DNA of 64,000 nucleotides from positions 24,676,001 to 24,740,000 of the forward strand of contig JBITNC010000002.1 in assembly GCA_050084985.1 (NCBI GenBank), written 5' to 3'. The translations under genes and the position numbers were made by a program. Under the pieces are notes generated by a model, which saw nothing but the letters and a program-made list of their open reading frames with translations, was not told the DNA's origin and did no database searches. The stretch is from Nageia nagi (Eukaryota > Pinophyta). Below, one piece after another: positions 59,568 to 64,000 of this stretch. Position 1 is the stretch's first letter, and each line of letters starts with the position of its first letter.

Positions 59568-60210
59568 TATATGTAAATTTCATAAATTACACATTTTTTA
59601 GAGACAACATTTATAAAGCTTTTATTTGCATGAAGATAATTAATAAGCATGCAAATATCAAGCAATATATATATATATATATACACATTTGTACAAGAAC
59701 CAATTTTTATTTATTTTCATGTTTTTTCAATATTTTTTTTTTATTTTTTGTATTATTTCATTTTTATAATGTTTTCATGGTTTTTTATAATGGAAGGCAA
59801 TCTATCACCTTTGAATGAAGCTAGTAGAAACTTTTCCTAAAAATAATATAACTTACATGATCTAAGAAGTAATGGTAAGGGGATGCAGTCAAAGATGAAG
59901 GGGACCTTATCCCAAAATAGATGGTTGAGAAATAATGGGGTATGAAATGAGTGGTGGGAGTGATCATTTAGGTTTTGGTTTAAAATTCCTCGTGATTATT
60001 TTATGTTCCATAGATGAAGTTGAAACTTTAGAATGTACCTCAAGAAGTATAAAAAAGGATAGTATATATGTAGGATGTAGTGAAATAGGAGGTGATGGAA
60101 TCGATGCTAATGGAGAAGTCCATGATAGAAAGTATGGAATGAGACTCCCTATAGAAGCACCAAAGCTCATTTTGTTGGTAATGTTATAATGATGTTTATG
60201 AACAAGAATT
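59568..60210. other. No clear gene
   Basis: Sequence between WP repeat B and the possible third repeat. Plus-strand ORFs at 59630-59840 are low-complexity products of TA and T runs. Confidence 0.3.
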
Positions 60211-61282
60211 TTGATTTTTTTTTTCTCTTATTTAAATGTTGACTAATTCATTCAAATCATGTCTTCATATTCAAGGGATTGTTCATGTAAAAACTATTAC
60301 TAAACAATGAACTATAATTATATTTAATTCCATATTTTGAAAGGAATGATGTAAGATATGAAAATACTTGATCAGAAACAACTAAATTCAATATAAGAGA
60401 ATGTATCATACATTTGATATGAATATATTCAACATAATCTATCATAATGCTAGGTTTATGATAGGGCTAATGTAGATGAAACTATTATAATGAAATCATT
60501 TTAGATTCTTTTTCTATCTAAATTTCTTGTGCCTTTATTTTAATTGCAATTCTTAAACCATTTATTCTTAATTCTGATGCATTTGATGTATGATTATCAT
60601 AATATTTCATGGCTATCACTTGTTGAGTATCTATCGATAAAGCTAGAAAGTGAGAAATAAGTTTAGAAGGACATTTTCAAAGTAATATCATGTAATCATT
60701 CCCTCTATACCTATCCACAAAATATGGATTAGCGTAATCAAATTGGAATTATATTTACAAATATATTGACAATTTAAGTGTTGAATATTTTCTTTAAATA
60801 TCATGAAGAGGAGGATAAGGAAATCTTGAATTTAAATGTGAAAAATGTCAATTGATATTTTGCTTAATTTTTCTTAACTTCCTAGGTTTGGGTAAAAATG
60901 TAGGAGAAAAGTCATATATTAGTTTTTGATAGCACAAATATCATACAAAATGCTTTATCTAGGTCATTATTTAATGTAAGCTTTGCAAATTTTGAGATAC
61001 AATGTCTAAAACCCAATCATTAAAAGTACAATCTAGTGTAATTCTATGAGATACGGTGGGCCAATACAAGTATAACAAGTTTATTTTCTATATTTGTGTA
61101 TGGTAATGCCCAAATAATAAGAAGTACACAACTAAATATATATTAACATAAAAATTTTCTTCTCTAAAACATATTTCCCATCCATCATATTTACCTGGAT
61201 AATAATTCAAAGCCAAATTCCTCTGTATGTTAATGGGCAATTGAAGGAACTTTTGAGCCCCTTGAAAAGTAAATTTCATCAA
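60211..61282 (-). pseudogene. Extra sense ORF of the outer element, WP repeats A and B
   Basis: Repeat A (61282 to about 60900): LQLPINIQRNLALNYY, YDGWEICFREENFYV, then after a stop KINLLYLYWPTVSHRITLDC. Repeat B (about 60660-60520): LSIDTQQVIAMKYYD, ELRINGLRIAIKI. Positions of W-E-I in A and the matching site in B are about 625 bp apart, against about 650 in the inner element. Heavily broken. It is the homologue that shows the WP-repeat ORF was present in the common ancestor of the two elements. Confidence 0.55.
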
Positions 61283-61489
61283 TTTGGATATGGCCTTATG
61301 TCATAGACATATTGGCTTTTCAAACCATGGTTTTTTTTCATATTCCTCTTCTTTTTGATGGTACATGAACACTCATGCTCCTTTTTATCATCAATTAAGT
61401 CCAATTTATGCATATTTATGAGTTTTTTGAATAATGTTTACTTAATTGAATTATATTTAAAATATGTATAAATTGATATAAACAAAATT

Positions 61490-62640
61490 AAATATAAAAA
61501 GGAAAAATATACATGATGTTTAGGGGTTCACGCTCATCATTTTCTTCCATATCAGCTAATTGGTAATCTCCTAAGCTAAATGTTTTCTTAGTAATGTATG
61601 GTCCTAATCTATTAGGGGAAAACATATCATGAAGTTATCATTCCATTTGTGTGGTTTGTTGATTTTATATAAGCATTAAATATCCTATATTAAATTCATG
61701 AATTTTATCCTTTTTATTAAAAAATTTCTTGATATGATTTTGATAGGTTCACATATATTCTAATGCACAAATCTACCTTTCATCTAATAACAATAATTGA
61801 TCTAATCTGGTTTGGTAGGCTACTTCATCTATTATATAATCTTGTAATGCAATGCGTAAAAAAGGAATTTAAATTTCCAATGGTAGTACTACTTCTTCCC
61901 CATAAAATAAAGAAAATAAATTTGCCCCAATAGGAGTTCTAATATTAGTATGATATGCCTGTAAAGTGTGTGGAATCCTTGTATGTCAATCTCTATGGAA
62001 ATTGTTAACTATTTTTAGGAAAATACTTTTAATTATTTTGTTTGTAGCTTTAGCTTGTCCATTTACTTGAGGATAATAAAGAATTGAGAAACTAATTATG
62101 AGGTGGTATCCTTTACACAAGGCTAATACCTCTTTTTTTTGAATTTTTTTCATTATCTATCACGATTTGAGCATAAATTTTGAAATGGAATATGATGTGA
62201 TGTTCTATGAATTATACTATTTTTGGACCTTTGGTGGAAATCATACGAATAGCCTCAAACCATTTTATAAAATATTCTATAGCTATAATTATAAATTTAT
62301 GACCACCTGATGAAGTGGGCAAGATATGACCTATAAGGTCTAATGCCCATCTTGAGAATAGCCATAATGATTGCATTGGTTGTAAAGATTATGATAATTA
62401 AATATATAGATTCATATGTTGTTGAAATTTAAAATATTTCTTGACATGTTTGATGTAATCATATTCCATTATAGGCCAATAGTATCCCACACACATTAAC
62501 CATTTCATAATAGTTGGACTACTAAAGTGTCCTCCACATATTCCATCATGAGCAAATGAGATTACAATTTATGAGTTTGCCAATTATAAATATCTAAGTA
62601 ATATAGCATCAAAGCCCCTTTGATATAACACATATATTAG
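61490..62640 (-). pseudogene. Integrase of the outer Tat element
   Basis: Fragments in several frames match the inner integrase, including YFDGG-type finger remnants, NGQAKATNKII (catalytic Glu changed to Lys) near 62060, RIPHTLQAYHTNIRTPIGA near 61940, and a C-terminal block FSPNRLGPYITKK near 61600. It lies in the expected place between the extra ORF and the second RNase H. Dead. Confidence 0.7.
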
Positions 62641-63260
62641 CATGCAATAATGAGAATATTTTAATTTTAATTCCTTTTTAACTCGTTTAGTTAAATTCTG
62701 AAGTAAGACTCCATCTCTTAAGAATTTAACTAATTGAATATGCCATAAGTTTTTATCTTCTATGGTAATATCCAAGACTTCATGTGATTCATCATTTGCA
62801 TCCAAGGAAGATTCAATAATTTGAATTACTTCAATATGAATGGTATGTTGGTGAGGATCTTATAGAATCAAGGATCCAATTCATTCCATAGCATCAACAA
62901 ACCTATTAGTTAATCTAGGCACTACTTTTATCTTATATTTTTTTAATGATTGTAGTAGCGTAGCTACTAGTTTTTTATATTTTTGGAGTAATGGTTCTTT
63001 GCATTTAAAAACTCCTTTAACTTGATTTACTATTAAAAAAGAATCACTAATGAAATTTAATTTCTTTATTTTTAATTTTATGGTGATCTTCGTAACTAAT
63101 ATTAAAGCTTCATATTCAGTATTATTATTCATGCATGGAAAAGTTAGTTTAAAAGAATATGGTATGGGTATCCTTTATGGTGTAATAAATAAAAAATTGA
63201 CAACATCACTTTATTCACATTGAGAGCCATCAAAGTAGATTATCATATCCTATTCTTCTT
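62584..63260 (-). pseudogene. Second RNase H and integrase linker of the outer Tat element
   Basis: YFDGSQCE near 63240, then the open piece 62881-63132 with NNNTEYEALILVTKITIKLK and SDSFLIVNQVKG, ending NRFVDAME. Catalytic Asp, Glu and Asp are all still present. The open piece 62584-62805 holds the linker to the integrase finger (LWHIQLVKFLRDG, AILLRYL). Confidence 0.75.
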
Positions 63261-63389
63261 TAGGATCAACAAGAGTTTCCATTTCATCTAGTTGGAATAC
63301 ATGTTTGTATGGTAGTTCAATTACAAGAGGTTTATCATCTTGCAATGGTGCATTTGCAAGATAATTGGCTATAACCTTTTTATAGATTT

Positions 63390-64000
63390 TTAACTTATGA
63401 ATTGCAAATCAAATGCTGTTAAGTGCCTGATCCAATTGGATGTTCTTGTATTTTGATAAGTTCTATTCATCATATATTTTAATGAATTTGCTTTAGGAAT
63501 TACATAAGTTATGGTATTAAGCATGTAATGCCTAAGTTTCTTTGTTGCAAAAACTATTGTTAAACATAACTTTTCCATGTATACATATCTTATCTCATAA
63601 TAAATTAGAGTTTTAATAAGATAGTATATGGCATTTTCTTTGTTATTTTCATTCTTCTGAGCAAGCATGATCCCTAAGGTAGTTTCTATGGCTGATGAAT
63701 AAAGTAAAAATGGTTCTCCTTCACTTGGAGGGATTAACACTAGTGGTGATAAAATATATTATTTTATTTCATCAAATGCTTCTTGTTGTTCATTTCCATA
63801 GTGAAAAATGATATCCTTTTTTAATGATTTATTAAAAGGCTTGCATTTATTGAATAATTATGATATAAAGCACCTTATTGCTTGTAGTTTTCCTTGCAAA
63901 TTTTATAATTATTTTATATTTAAAAGAGGAATATTTATATGGCATTCATTTTATTAGGATATACTTCAATTCTTTGTATTGATATGATAAAACCAAGGAA
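63390..64000 (-). pseudogene. First RNase H and RT C-terminus of the outer Tat element (cut by window end)
   Basis: Open piece 63390-63740: PFLLYSSAIETTLGIMLAQ, YYLIKTLIYYE, KLRHYMLNTITYVI. It closely matches the inner RNase H. Towards 64000 the RT thumb continues with stops (FIIS.QRIEV). The RT active site lies outside the window. Confidence 0.75.

Larger units (their letters stand above)
53806..64000 (-). mobile_element. Outer, older Tat element (right part, runs off the window)
   Basis: Same layout as the inner element from the antisense PMD gene through the extra sense ORF, integrase, second RNase H and first RNase H/RT, but far more decayed. Its 5' part lies beyond 64000. Its 3' non-coding region continues at 33640-34596, on the other side of the insertion. 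Confidence 0.8.

Noticed and set aside
1-64000. Non-standard genetic code, because so many TAG/TAA codons stand at Gln positions
   Set aside because: The same genes also show Trp-to-stop changes, frameshifts and lost catalytic residues, and the better-preserved copies use Gln codons at such sites. Decay of methylated retroelement DNA explains this more simply.

Overview
This is intergenic DNA from a large, AT-rich plant nuclear genome, almost certainly a seed plant; I cannot name the species. There is no ordinary housekeeping gene, rRNA, tRNA or CRISPR array. Nearly all of it is LTR retrotransposons, nested in one another and at different stages of decay. The plant assignment rests on Tat-lineage Ty3/gypsy elements with a second RNase H domain, a Ty1/copia element with an initiator-Met-type primer site, plant mobile domain (PMD) genes, and short plant-like introns. 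Most in-frame stops sit where Gln or Trp is expected (CAA/CAG to TAA/TAG, TGG to TAG/TGA), which suggests decay by deamination of methylated cytosine.

Layout, left to right. 1-1733 and 4138-4460: broken relic of a charged, coiled-coil protein, split by a minus-strand LTR pair (1734-4132). That pair has only 8 bp between its LTRs, and those 8 bp look like the start of a primer-binding site. 5508-13535: degenerate plus-strand Tat gypsy element (gag, protease, RT-RNase H, second RNase H, integrase), with hairpin-bearing tandem repeats in its 3' UTR. 14163-15242: possible orphan minus-strand LTR with a primer site. 15248-23947: Sirevirus-like copia element with a perfect 5-bp target duplication (GATTT). 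23953-26945: gypsy relic in which an RNase H follows protease directly and no RT is seen. 27430-28650: unidentified ORF relic. 28816-28947: 33-bp minisatellite. 29251-32526: relic of a multi-exon gene with a 24-bp tandem array inside it. 33640-34596 and 53806-64000: the two halves of an older minus-strand Tat element, split by a younger relative of 19.2 kb (34597-53800) flanked by the 5-bp duplication GTTAT.

The 19.2-kb element is the best-preserved unit. On the minus strand it reads 5' LTR, primer site, a long leader with repeats, a coiled-coil gag N-terminus, gag core, CHHC knuckle, protease, G-patch-like segment, RT, degenerate RNase H, second RNase H, integrase, then an extra sense ORF. 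That extra ORF encodes an unrecognised protein made of two copies of one domain, here called the WP repeat. On the plus strand, between that ORF and the 3' LTR, lies an antisense PMD gene with one intron. The older outer element has the same arrangement, including both extra genes. Between the convergent 3' ends of the two extra genes is a conserved pair of stem-loops, one of which carries a compensatory base-pair change between the two elements. The WP-repeat ORF, the antisense PMD gene and the stem-loop block are the features most worth following up.
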